Origin: Novosphingobium kunmingense
Lineage (GTDB): Bacteria; Pseudomonadota; Alphaproteobacteria; Sphingomonadales; Sphingomonadaceae
Assembly (NCBI RefSeq): GCF_002813245.1
Contig: NZ_PHUF01000003.1
Span: 620,001 to 684,000 of the forward strand
Reading direction: 5' to 3'
Length of the DNA stretch: 64,000 nucleotides
Below are positions 36,478-43,406 of this stretch, in pieces; the first letter of the stretch is position 1, and each line of letters begins with the position of its first letter. The position numbers were made by a program, and so were the translations under genes. The notes under the pieces were generated by a model, which was not told the DNA's origin, made no database searches, and saw nothing but the letters and a program-made list of their open reading frames with translations.

Positions 36478-36618
36478 ATGACGCAGAACACCAACCTGAC
36501 CAGCCGGCTTACCGCTGCCGTGTCGGCCTTCGCCCTGTCCTTCCTGCTGATCAGCGGCACCGTTGCCACCGAAGCTGCTCCGCAGCAGACCGCCGCCTAT
36601 ATCGGTGCCGTCGCATGA
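36478..36618 (+). CDS. 46-residue single-pass membrane or exported peptide upstream of pspC
   Basis: A 46-residue protein with one hydrophobic segment (about 10-31) that could be a signal peptide or a membrane anchor, followed by a short Ala/Gln-rich tail. It has a clear AAGGAG site. The stop overlaps the PspC start as ATGA. No family was recognised; a role linked to the envelope-stress protein PspC is inferred from coupling. Confidence 0.7.
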   Translation: MTQNTNLTSRLTAAVSAFALSFLLISGTVATEAAPQQTAAYIGAVA

Positions 36619-36830
36619 GCAGCCTCGACAAGAGCAGCCCGATCCTGCCCGAACGCCGCGGCTTCCGCCTCGGCCGCAGCCAGGCCAAGCTGATGGGCGT
36701 GTGCTCGGGCATCGCCGACTACTTCGGGATCGACGTCACCCTGGTCCGCGTGGCCTGGGCGCTGGGCACGATCCTTGGCATGGGCAGCCTGGTGCTGATC
36801 TACATCGCAATCGGCCTCATCGCCGATTGA
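36615..36830 (+). CDS. pspC: PspC domain protein
   Basis: A 71-residue PspC-domain protein: KLMGVCSGIADYFGIDVTLVR is the conserved amphipathic part (shown here in outline), followed by one membrane helix (about 48-68). PspC senses inner-membrane stress in the phage-shock system. PspA and PspB are not seen in the window. It is coupled to the 46-aa gene and lies behind a sigma-54-type promoter. Confidence 0.88.
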   Translation: MSSLDKSSPILPERRGFRLGRSQAKLMGVCSGIADYFGIDVTLVRVAWALGTILGMGSLVLIYIAIGLIAD

Positions 36831-36843
36831 CCATCGCCGGTGA

Positions 36844-36872
36844 GGCCCCGCATCCCGATGTGGTGCGGGGCC
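36844..36872. terminator. GC hairpin between pspC and the YhhQ-type gene
   Basis: A 9-bp perfect stem (GGCCCCGCA at 36844-36852 with TGCGGGGCC at 36864-36872) between two convergent genes. There is no T-run on either strand, so it may be a weak, bidirectional or Rho-assisted terminator. Confidence 0.45.
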
Positions 36873-36880
36873 CAAGCCGC

Positions 36881-37597
36881 CTACTTCGCCTTGGCAAAGG
36901 GCGAAAAATCGGTGCCACGGTCGAATACGTCGACCCCCTCGCGGCGCTTGAGCCAGCCGACCACCGCATAGGTCACCGGCGTCAGCAGCGCTTCCCACAG
37001 CACCTTCAGAAGCCAGTTGGTGACCATTACGGTCAGGACCTGGCCGGTGCTCCAGATCCCCAGAAACGCGATCGGATAGAAGATCAGGCTGTCCACGGCC
37101 TGGCCGAACAAGGTCGAGCCGATCGTGCGCGTCCACAGCTGCTTGCCCGCGGTCAGGATCTTCATCTTGGCCAGAACGAAGCTGTTGACGAACTCGCCCG
37201 CCCAGAACGCGATGACCGAAGCCGCGACGATCCGCCAGGTGCTGCCAAAGACGCTTTCATAAGCGCCTTGTCCGTCCCAGCCAGCGGCCGGGGGCAGGGC
37301 GACCACCACCCAGCTCATGAAGGCCATGAACAGCAGCGCGGCAAATCCCGCCCAGACGCAGCGGCGCGCGTTGGCATAGCCATAAACCTCGGTCAGCACG
37401 TCGCCGATGACGTAGCTGATCGGGAAGAACATGATTCCCGCGCCAAAGGTCCATCCGCCCAGCGTGGCCAGTTTTGCGGCACCGATCAGGTTCGATAGCA
37501 GCAGGATCGCCACGAAGGCGGCCATGACATAGTCGAAATAACGGAAATGGCGGCGGGCGCCGGCCTGGCCGTCTAGCGTATCGAGGTGCTGGGTCAT
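36881..37597 (-). CDS. queuosine precursor transporter, YhhQ family
   Basis: A 238-residue inner-membrane protein with about six helices and the YhhQ/QueT pattern: FPISYVIGDVLTEVYGY near 68-84 and FWAGEFVNSFVLAKMK near 142-157. In E. coli YhhQ imports preQ0 and preQ1. Together with queF at 13.4 kb it suggests that this host both imports precursor and reduces preQ0. The start is the Met at 37597. Confidence 0.88.
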   Translation of the reverse strand: MTQHLDTLDGQAGARRHFRYFDYVMAAFVAILLLSNLIGAAKLATLGGWTFGAGIMFFPISYVIGDVLTEVYGYANARRCVWAGFAALLFMAFMSWVVVALPPAAGWDGQGAYESVFGSTWRIVAASVIAFWAGEFVNSFVLAKMKILTAGKQLWTRTIGSTLFGQAVDSLIFYPIAFLGIWSTGQVLTVMVTNWLLKVLWEALLTPVTYAVVGWLKRREGVDVFDRGTDFSPFAKAK

Positions 37598-37658
37598 CGC
37601 GCGCCACGCTAGCCGCATTTGCGCGCCGCGCAATCCCGCCCTATGGAGCGCGCGGCGC

Positions 37659-37697
37659 GCGCCCGTAGCTCAGCTGGATAGAGCGCGAGACTTCTAA
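37659..37697 (+). tRNA. tRNA-Arg(UCU) 5' half, prophage attL
   Basis: A tRNA-Arg gene that stops at its anticodon loop. Acceptor 5' strand GCGCCCG (37659-37665), D arm (37668-37684), anticodon stem CGAGA and loop CTTCTAA (anticodon TCT at 37693-37695) are intact. The next bases (GCTTTGCG) cannot pair with the anticodon stem, and no 3' half follows. The integrase stop codon TAG lies at 37696-37694, within the loop. This is best explained as the left attachment site; the 3' half should be at attR beyond the window. Confidence 0.85.
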
Positions 37698-38725
37698 GCT
37701 TTGCGCGTTTGCTTTGTTCTCAAGGCTTTAGGTGCATCGTGTGCCCCAGATTGTGACCAGACCCCGGCGGCGACGCGGTCGAAGGCGCTGATGTGCTGGG
37801 TCGGTTCGATGTGGGCGTAGCGCATCGTGACGGCCGTGCTGCTGTGGCCAAGCGCGTCGCAGATGTCGGCGATGTCGGCGCCGGCCATCCTGGCCCAGCT
37901 GGCGAAGGTGTGGCGCAGGTCGTGGAAGCGGAAGTCGTCGAGGCCGGCGTCCTTGACCGCCTTTTCCCAGCGCTTGCGGAAGTTGGTGGTGTCGAACACC
38001 CGGCCTTTGCGCACGCGGGTGCGGCCGAGCATCGCGCGCAGCTGAGGGGTCATCCTGACGGTGTGGAGCTTGCCGCCCTTGACCGGCACGACGATCGCGC
38101 CGCGGGCGAGGTCGACCTGGTTCCAGGTCAGGCCGACCACGTTGGCCTTCCTGAGGCCGGTGGCGACGGCGAAGGTCACCGCGCGGTGCAGATCGGCGTC
38201 GCAGGCGGCGAGCAGCGCGGCGTATTCCTTGTGGCTGAGGAAGCGGATGCGGTGCGGCGGCTCGTCTGCGCGCAGGCGCTTCCACGCCAGTTCGGCGACC
38301 GGCTTGCCGTGCATCTGGCGGGCGTGGTTGAGCGCGGCCTTGAGGATCGCCAGATCGCGGTTGACGGTGTTGGCGGCCAGCCCCTCGCCGCGGCGCCTGG
38401 CCCGGTAATCGAGCAGCTTGGCGTTGGTCAGGTCGGTGATCGGCGTGTCCTTGCCGAGCAGGCGGCTCAATTGCTCGAGTTTGTGAAAGACGAAGTCGGC
38501 GCTGCGCTGGTGCTTGGCATGTTCGTCCCAGTAGGCGCCGAACGCGTCGCGCAGCCGCCAGGCGTCCTTGTAGGTGCGCTTTTCCTTGGCGGCGGCAAGC
38601 GCCTCAGCCTCGATCAGGCGGGCGTCACGTTCCTTTTCCGTGCCCGTGCTTCCTCGAAATCGAACACCGCCCCAGGTGAACGAGTACCACCAGAAGGGCG
38701 ACCCTTGGCGCTGGTAGAGGGGCAT
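37694..38725 (-). CDS. int: tyrosine-type site-specific integrase
   Basis: A 343-residue phage integrase. The catalytic set is visible: Arg192 in GLRK, His268/Arg271 in HDLRH, His294 in LGHSS and nucleophile Tyr303 in RYAH. An N-terminal DUF-type arm-binding region covers about 1-60 and the SAM-like core-binding domain about 60-150. The ATG at 38725 starts the conserved part. The last codons and the TAG stop lie in the host tRNA-derived att sequence. Its 5' end overlaps the excisionase-like gene by 112 bases. Confidence 0.94.
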   Translation of the reverse strand: MPLYQRQGSPFWWYSFTWGGVRFRGSTGTEKERDARLIEAEALAAAKEKRTYKDAWRLRDAFGAYWDEHAKHQRSADFVFHKLEQLSRLLGKDTPITDLTNAKLLDYRARRRGEGLAANTVNRDLAILKAALNHARQMHGKPVAELAWKRLRADEPPHRIRFLSHKEYAALLAACDADLHRAVTFAVATGLRKANVVGLTWNQVDLARGAIVVPVKGGKLHTVRMTPQLRAMLGRTRVRKGRVFDTTNFRKRWEKAVKDAGLDDFRFHDLRHTFASWARMAGADIADICDALGHSSTAVTMRYAHIEPTQHISAFDRVAAGVWSQSGAHDAPKALRTKQTRKA

Positions 38726-38895
38726 TGGCGGGCTTTCTCGATGAAGGCGGCAAGATCGGTTTCGGAATAGAGCACCTTGCGCCCGAACTGGACCCAAGAC
38801 AACTCGCCGTCCTGCCGCGCCTTGCGCAGGGTGCGCGGGCACAGGCGCAGGCGGGACGCGGCTTCGGCTTCGGTCAGAAGCTGGGGGGCGGTCAC
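38614..38895 (-). CDS. excisionase-like helix-turn-helix protein (MerR/AlpA type)
   Basis: A 93-residue protein with a winged-helix HTH: LLTEAEAASRLRLCPRTLRKA near 6-26 and a FGRKVLYSETDLAAFIE wing. Proteins of this kind next to integrases act as excisionases or integrase regulators. A basic, Pro/Ser-rich C-terminal tail of about 35 residues extends into the integrase reading frame. It starts at a GTG overlapping the previous stop. Confidence 0.82.
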   Translation of the reverse strand: MTAPQLLTEAEAASRLRLCPRTLRKARQDGELSWVQFGRKVLYSETDLAAFIEKARQCPSTSAKGRPSGGTRSPGAVFDFEEARARKRNVTPA

Positions 38896-39122
38896 GCGAA
38901 GCCGGCCTTATCAAGCCAGTCGTGCAGCTTGGCTTCGACAGCCTCGCGCGCCTGTTCAACGGTCCGGGCGGTGGTCCAGTGGGCTGTTGCCCCGGCTAGA
39001 TTGAAAATCCAGCTTGCCGCGTCGCCCTTCCCGTTGCGGTTGATCGATACGCGCCCGACGATGATTTCGCCGAGGTACAACGCTTCGAGGCCGTGCCAGG
39101 GTTTCCACAGAGCGCGTGTCAT
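38892..39122 (-). CDS. small phage protein, unknown
   Basis: A 76-residue protein, Trp-rich, with a central GRVSINRNGKGDAASWIF stretch and a C-terminal amphipathic helix. It looks like a small beta-alpha fold, and similar short proteins occur in early regions of alphaproteobacterial prophages. No function assigned. Its ATG overlaps the preceding stop by four bases. Confidence 0.65.
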   Translation of the reverse strand: MTRALWKPWHGLEALYLGEIIVGRVSINRNGKGDAASWIFNLAGATAHWTTARTVEQAREAVEAKLHDWLDKAGFA

Positions 39123-39772
39123 GCGGCAAGCCCTTCCAGCAGAAGTGCTCCCCACTGATCGGCCATGGCGGCGGCGATGCCGGGGAAGAAGCGGCTGCGT
39201 TCCTTGGCGCGGTCCGGGCCGGGCGGCATGCGGTGCACGCGGCTCCACTGGCGATGTTCGGCCGTGCCGGTTGCAGGCGGGGTGAGCCGGTTGGTCGGCG
39301 CCAGCGGCGGCAGGCCGCGCAGGTGCAGTCCGGTGGCCTTGAACTGCGGATCGCCGAACCACCAGGGCTGGACGATCTGCGGCAGGGCATAGCCGGCAAT
39401 GCGCTCGCGCGCGTGCCGGTGCATGATCGGGTTCTCGGCGCAGACGCGGTCGACCGGGGCGTTCCACAGGGCCGAGAACAGCGCGGCACCTTCATCCAGT
39501 TCGCGCCACAGATCGGCGCGGGTGCGGCCGGGCGGCGGGGTGTGGAGCCAGCGGACGCCGGAATTGGTCAGGCGCGTGCAGGGTGGGTGGGCGACGATCA
39601 GCAGATCCCAGCCATCGTGCAGTACAGTGCGCACGTCGCCCGTGATGTGGCGGTTGCTGCGATCCTCGGCCGGTAGCAGATCGCACGACCAGGCATCGAA
39701 CCCGCGATCGGTAAAGGCGCGTCGAACGATGCCCGAATACTCGCAGGCAACAAGGACGCGCGGGCCGGTCAC
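39119..39772 (-). CDS. minimal DNA cytosine methyltransferase-like protein
   Basis: A 217-residue protein resembling the catalytic half of C5-cytosine methyltransferases. Motif I-like VACEYSG lies at 8-14, the catalytic motif IV HPPC is at 62-65 with Cys65, and an ENP motif VI equivalent is at 113-115. The variable target-recognition region and motifs IX-X of true Dcm enzymes are missing, as the whole protein is only about two-thirds of normal length. It may be active with reduced specificity or have another role. It starts at a GTG overlapping the upstream stop. Confidence 0.75.
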   Translation of the reverse strand: MTGPRVLVACEYSGIVRRAFTDRGFDAWSCDLLPAEDRSNRHITGDVRTVLHDGWDLLIVAHPPCTRLTNSGVRWLHTPPPGRTRADLWRELDEGAALFSALWNAPVDRVCAENPIMHRHARERIAGYALPQIVQPWWFGDPQFKATGLHLRGLPPLAPTNRLTPPATGTAEHRQWSRVHRMPPGPDRAKERSRFFPGIAAAMADQWGALLLEGLAA

Positions 39773-40047
39773 GCCGCTTTCCCCTGTTCGATGGTGTCGC
39801 GCACGGCGGTGCCGGCTTCGGTGAGCCACCAGGTGCTGCCCTTGGGGGTGCCGTCGTCGGAATCGAACACCGGGCCGAAGGTGGCGAGGCCGTGTTCGCC
39901 GAGCTGGAACAGGATGCGGCGGACCTGTTCGACCGGCAGGTCGCAGTCGGCGGCGATGGTGCGGACGTAGGGGCGATGGTCGTCGCGCTGGGTGGCGAGG
40001 GCGAGCACGACTTCGCGCGCGTCGGTGCCGAGGGAGAGGTCGATCAT
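39769..40047 (-). CDS. small winged-helix-like phage protein
   Basis: A 92-residue protein with a pattern of a winged-helix domain: DCDLPVEQVRRILFQLGEHGLA is the likely recognition helix region (residues about 34-55). It may regulate the leftward operon. Its family is not recognised. Four-base overlaps join it to both neighbours. Confidence 0.6.
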   Translation of the reverse strand: MIDLSLGTDAREVVLALATQRDDHRPYVRTIAADCDLPVEQVRRILFQLGEHGLATFGPVFDSDDGTPKGSTWWLTEAGTAVRDTIEQGKAA

Positions 40048-40454
40048 GCCGCGATGCTTTCCTCTTGGTCCCAGCGCATCGGGCCGAGGCCGGCGGCGAG
40101 GGACAGGGGGTGGTCGAGCGCCAGCAGGTGGCGGGCGCGGGTGAGGGCTTCGGCGCTGGGCTCGCGCTCGGCGCGGCGGGTGGCGGCCTGGGCGGCGCCG
40201 CGCAGTTCGGCGGCGAGCAGGGTGCGCCACTGGGCGGCGCTGGCCTCGCGCGGGGCGTGGTCGGTCCACAGCTGCCAGCCTTCGTAGGGGCGCAGATCCT
40301 CGGGCAGCAGTGCGCCGAACCAGGCGGCAATGCCGGCCCACAGGCGGACGTGGCGTTCCGCGGCCTCGCGCTCGGCCGGGTTGCGGCGCACGGCCGCGCT
40401 GCAGCGGGCGCGGCGGCGGGCGAGTTCGTCGGCGGCGATGGCGGCAAGGTCCAT
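40044..40454 (-). CDS. phage protein of unknown function, Ala/Arg/Trp-rich
   Basis: A 136-residue protein, largely helical by composition, with a central Trp cluster (LWAGIAAWFGALLPEDLRPYEGW in part, residues about 38-60). No recognised domain. It lies in the tightly overlapping leftward early operon. Confidence 0.6.
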   Translation of the reverse strand: MDLAAIAADELARRRARCSAAVRRNPAEREAAERHVRLWAGIAAWFGALLPEDLRPYEGWQLWTDHAPREASAAQWRTLLAAELRGAAQAATRRAEREPSAEALTRARHLLALDHPLSLAAGLGPMRWDQEESIAA

Positions 40455-40666
40455 CAGCTGCGTCCCTCGCGCGAACAGGTTGGGGCGGCGGCGCGGTGAT
40501 CCGCGTCCGCCGCCCCGGCGACCCGCCGGGCGCGGCGGCGGTTGAACAGGTGAAAGGCCCAGGCGAGCGCGACGGCCGCGATCGCGCTGGCGAAGAACAC
40601 CGCGGTGACCATGGCCATCTGATCGACCGTGATGCGGGGCAGGAAGGTGCGCAGGCGATCGAGCAT
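40454..40666 (-). CDS. small single-pass membrane protein
   Basis: A 70-residue protein with one membrane helix (about 13-38) and a basic C-terminal tail containing NRRRARR. Topology would be N-out/C-in by the positive-inside rule. Its place in an early leftward operon rather than near lysis genes argues against a holin. Superinfection exclusion is one possibility, unproven. Confidence 0.6.
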   Translation of the reverse strand: MLDRLRTFLPRITVDQMAMVTAVFFASAIAAVALAWAFHLFNRRRARRVAGAADADHRAAAPTCSREGRS

Positions 40667-40674
40667 GGCGCGCC

Positions 40675-40869
40675 TCAGTTTGGGGTCATCACGGCGAAGG
40701 CGGTCAGGCACAGCGCGGCGGCTATCAGGATGGGGGGAAGCAGGACCGGTTCGCGGGTGCGGCGCAGGTCGGTGCGGAAGGCGACGACGCGTTCGCGGGC
40801 GCGGGCATCGTCCCACTGGCCTTGCAACTGGTAGAGCGTGGGGCGGGGCTTGGCGCGGCCGAAAGGCAT
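40675..40869 (-). CDS. small single-pass membrane protein
   Basis: A 64-residue protein with a basic, soluble N-terminal part and a C-terminal membrane helix (about 43-61). It lies next to another small membrane protein gene, eight bases apart. Function unknown. The start shares one base with the stop of the upstream gene. Confidence 0.55.
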   Translation of the reverse strand: MPFGRAKPRPTLYQLQGQWDDARARERVVAFRTDLRRTREPVLLPPILIAAALCLTAFAVMTPN

Positions 40870-41108
40870 CAGGCGGCTTTCCGGCGGCGCTTGACCGGCG
40901 CGGAGGCTTCGTTGGCGGTGGCGCAGAGATCGGCCGCCGTAACGGTCCGCGTGCTGCTGGCGGTCTTGAAGCGTTCGTCGATCGCGATGGTCACCTGCCC
41001 ATCGGCGCGGCGCTGGAGGATGCGGCAGGGCTGGGGTTCCGTGCCGGTTGGGCCGCGCAGGAAGGCGGCGGATCCGGGAAAGGGGAAGGTGGCGGCGGTC
41101 TTGAGCAT
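40869..41108 (-). CDS. first gene of the leftward early operon, unknown
   Basis: A 79-residue, basic-tailed protein (KRRRKAA end) with beta-strand composition. It has the best ribosome-binding site of the operon (AAGGAG). It is first after the leftward promoter, in the place where lambda-type phages encode an antiterminator, but it shows no N-like arginine-rich N terminus. Function unknown. Confidence 0.6.
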   Translation of the reverse strand: MLKTAATFPFPGSAAFLRGPTGTEPQPCRILQRRADGQVTIAIDERFKTASSTRTVTAADLCATANEASAPVKRRRKAA

Positions 41109-41131
41109 GGAAGGCTCCTTTCGACGCCAAT

Positions 41132-41184
41132 GGGTAATGCGGGATATATCCCTTTGTCAAGGCGCTATGCGGGGCAAAACCCGC
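41132..41184 (-). promoter_or_regulatory. leftward early promoter with repressor operators OL1 and OL2
   Basis: On the minus strand a -35 TTGACA (41160-41155) and a -10-like TTACCC (41137-41132) are 17 bases apart. The whole spacer is occupied by an operator dyad GCGGG-ATATAT-CCCTT (41139-41154). A second dyad GCGGG-GCAAAA-CCCGC lies at 41169-41184, with its centre 30 bases away. The same dyad occurs three times at the repressor/cro promoter region. Confidence 0.75.
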
Positions 41185-41340
41185 GCGGCCCGTGCGGGAC
41201 GCCGGTCGGTTGCGCCAAAACGGTGCAAATCGTCGGTCCGGACCGGGAGAAGGCCGTTGCCAAGTGCCTGATATGTTGGCAGCTTGGCCGGACTGGGGAA
41301 GAACACCGGTCGCAATCCCGACAACTCTGGAGATTGGCCC

Positions 41341-41799
41341 ATGCGTGGGAAGACCTTAGTCGTGTCCTTGATTGCCCTGTCGCTCGCCACCGGCGGGTGT
41401 GCCACCAAGCGGTACGGGCGGCTGCAGCCGCTGACCGCGGCGGAGGGGCAGTATTACGATTGCAATGCGATCGAGATCGAAATCGCCAAGATCGAGGCGT
41501 TCCGCCAGCAGGTTGCGGACGGGGCGCGGTTCAACGGCGCGTCGGTGATGGGCTTCCTGGGCGACTGGGGGATCGGCAACGCGAACGAGAAGAACGCGGC
41601 CGAGCGGACGGCGACCGAGCGGATGACCCAGCTGCTGGCGCTGAAGGCGCAAAAGGGCTGCACGGCGCGGATCCAGCCTGCCGCTGGGGTGGCATCGACT
41701 CCCGCCCCGTTGCCGGCACCGGCGCTGGCCCCGGCGGCGGAGCCGATCGCGGCGCCGACGGGCAATAGCCGGGTGAAGTGCGTGACCTGCCGGGATTGA
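41341..41799 (+). CDS. prophage lipoprotein, unknown
   Basis: A 152-residue protein with a type II signal peptide: hydrophobic LVVSLIALSLATG followed by Cys20. A helical central region and a Pro/Ala-rich C terminus ending in a CVTC pair follow. It is the only gene here predicted to reach the outer membrane or periplasm. Such prophage lipoproteins can block superinfection, but that is not shown. GGAG precedes the ATG at 41341. Confidence 0.7.
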   Translation: MRGKTLVVSLIALSLATGGCATKRYGRLQPLTAAEGQYYDCNAIEIEIAKIEAFRQQVADGARFNGASVMGFLGDWGIGNANEKNAAERTATERMTQLLALKAQKGCTARIQPAAGVASTPAPLPAPALAPAAEPIAAPTGNSRVKCVTCRD

Positions 41800-41815
41800 G
41801 CGGGGATCCTGATCA

Positions 41816-42025
41816 ATGGCCCGTCGCCGCCGTGCGCGAACATCCGGGAACGAGTTCGCCAAGCCATTGCTTGGACTGGTGCTGCTGGCGCTGATCTGGG
41901 GCGCCTATGAACTCGGCGTGATCAACCTGTTTGCCGAGAAGATCGTGGGCATCAGCAAGCCCAAAGTCGAGACCAACGCGGGGGCGATCTACCGGCGCGA
42001 AGTGGCGAAGAAGGCTGGCCAGTAG
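41816..42025 (+). CDS. small single-pass membrane protein
   Basis: A 69-residue protein with a basic N terminus (RRRRAR), one membrane helix (about 17-36) and a charged tail. It lies between the lipoprotein gene and another membrane protein gene, all rightward toward the repressor. Function unknown. Confidence 0.6.
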   Translation: MARRRRARTSGNEFAKPLLGLVLLALIWGAYELGVINLFAEKIVGISKPKVETNAGAIYRREVAKKAGQ

Positions 42026-42066
42026 CCGGACCAAGGGGGGCGCCATGTATCGAAAGGTAAGAGACG

Positions 42067-42585
42067 ATGGCTGATCCGCCTGAAGGGCGTACCGCCGAGG
42101 CGAGCGCCGCGCTGCGCGACCTGAAAGCCTGGCTGTCCCGGCAGGACATGGTGGTCTGGTTTCTGGCCGGGTTTGCTTTGCTAGTGGTGGTGGCCCTTTT
42201 TGCCGATACGAAGCGCGCGACGCAGCCCATTTCCACACCGGAAGATGTCAAGGCTGAGGCGGCGGCCAAGGCTGCTGCTAAAAGCGCAGCGGTTCAGGCC
42301 GCCGCGGTCGTGCGCCACAAGGCGGAGCTGGCAAAGGCCTGCGACGATTGGCTTGCTGAGCTGACCAAGGCGGGCACGGTACGCGACCGCCCGTCTCCGA
42401 CCCGGATCGACGTCGACGAATACCTGTGGGCCGAGTTGCCGTACCGGCAGAAGGAGGCGGTGCTGAGCCTTGTGACCTGCAGCGCGTTTGGCCAGCATGT
42501 CGTGCCAGAAGGCAAGCATGTGGCGGCCTATGGCTGGCGCGACGGCAAGCGCAAGCTGGTGCTGACCAGCGCCGGGTCGTTCTGA
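42067..42585 (+). CDS. membrane-anchored phage protein, unknown
   Basis: A 172-residue protein: a membrane helix at about 29-46, an Ala/Lys-rich coiled-coil-like stretch at about 62-100, and a small C-terminal domain with CDDW and VTCSAF. It is convergent with the repressor gene, three bases apart. It may be a lysogenic-conversion gene since it lies outside the overlapping early operons. Function unknown. Confidence 0.65.
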   Translation: MADPPEGRTAEASAALRDLKAWLSRQDMVVWFLAGFALLVVVALFADTKRATQPISTPEDVKAEAAAKAAAKSAAVQAAAVVRHKAELAKACDDWLAELTKAGTVRDRPSPTRIDVDEYLWAELPYRQKEAVLSLVTCSAFGQHVVPEGKHVAAYGWRDGKRKLVLTSAGSF

Positions 42586-42588
42586 AGC

Positions 42589-43317
42589 CTAGCGTCCGAC
42601 CAGTTCCTCGTAGGTGACGATGCGGTGCAGGCGGGCGACCTGGCTGCGCGGGATGCGGAAGGTGATCGGCGGGTTGAACTGCTGCAGTTCGACCACGGTC
42701 GAGGTCGCGCGGACCAGCTTCTTGACCAGCACGGTAACCACGTCACGGCCGCCGTTGCCATCATTCAGCTGGGCGACGACATAATCGCCGTGGGCCGGCG
42801 GCCGGCGCGGATCGACGATGCGGACCGAGCCCTGTTCGAGCGCGGGTTCCATCGAATCGCCGTGCAGGTCGATCGCATAGGCTTCGCGCGCGGCCCATAG
42901 CGCGGCGGGGCGGTGGATCATCCGCACGGTGTGGTCGAGTTCGAGCTGGATCCGTTCGATGTGGAGCGCGCCATCCTGCCCCTCAATGGCCAGGTCATCG
43001 CAATAGCCGGTGCCGAGCACGGGAATCCCGTCCTTATCGTTCGTGCCGCGCCATTCGGGGGGCTTGTCTCGCACGGTCGCCTCGCTGACGGGCTGATCGG
43101 GCGTCTCGCTTCGGCCGAGCAGCCAGTCGGTCGTAGTCTCGAGCTCGCGGGCGAGTTCGAGCATGACCGGCGCGGTCGGCATGCGGCGTTCGCGGAAGAT
43201 GTCGCGGATCAGGTCGGGTTTTCCACTAGCCGCGATCGACGCGTCGCGGGGTGAACGGCCGAGCAGATCCAGCCTTTGCCGTACTCTTTCGGCCAATATT
43301 TCGCGTTCGGTGGGCAC
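42589..43317 (-). CDS. CI-type repressor with S24 (LexA-like) peptidase domain
   Basis: A 242-residue repressor. The N-terminal third is a divergent HTH (about 5-65). The C-terminal S24 domain has the serine in HGDSM (Ser155) and the lysine in LVKKL (Lys199 or Lys200), so RecA-stimulated self-cleavage is likely. I choose the GTG at 43317: upstream sequence in frame encodes the operators. A -10-like GATAAT (43329-43324) sits so close that the mRNA may begin at the GTG. It is divergent from the Cro-like gene. Confidence 0.88.
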   Translation of the reverse strand: MPTEREILAERVRQRLDLLGRSPRDASIAASGKPDLIRDIFRERRMPTAPVMLELARELETTTDWLLGRSETPDQPVSEATVRDKPPEWRGTNDKDGIPVLGTGYCDDLAIEGQDGALHIERIQLELDHTVRMIHRPAALWAAREAYAIDLHGDSMEPALEQGSVRIVDPRRPPAHGDYVVAQLNDGNGGRDVVTVLVKKLVRATSTVVELQQFNPPITFRIPRSQVARLHRIVTYEELVGR

Positions 43318-43397
43318 GCGGGGATTATCCCGCAAATCCCGCAATTCGGTTAGCGGTATATACCCCGTTGACGAATGCGGGACATATCCCGTATGCA
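43318..43397. promoter_or_regulatory. divergent immunity promoters with operators O1-O3
   Basis: Three 16-bp dyads: O1 GCGGG-GATTAT-CCCGC (43318-43333), O2 GCGGT-ATATAC-CCCGT (43353-43368) and O3 GCGGG-ACATAT-CCCGT (43377-43392). The rightward promoter has -35 TTGACG (43368-43373) and -10 TATGCA (43392-43397) with O3 filling the spacer. The repressor promoter -10 GATAAT lies in O1. An extra half-site GCGGGATTT lies at 43342-43334 (minus strand). The order mirrors a lambda OR region. Confidence 0.8.
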
Positions 43398-43406
43398 GGG
43401 CGGGTG

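Noticed and set aside
37659..38000. Group I intron in tRNA-Arg
   Set aside because: Some alphaproteobacterial tRNA-Arg genes carry one, but here an integrase gene ends right at the break and no 3' tRNA half follows within intron distance.
40454..40869. Holin assignment for the small membrane proteins
   Set aside because: They are in the leftward early operon, far from any endolysin, and no lysis gene is visible in the window.
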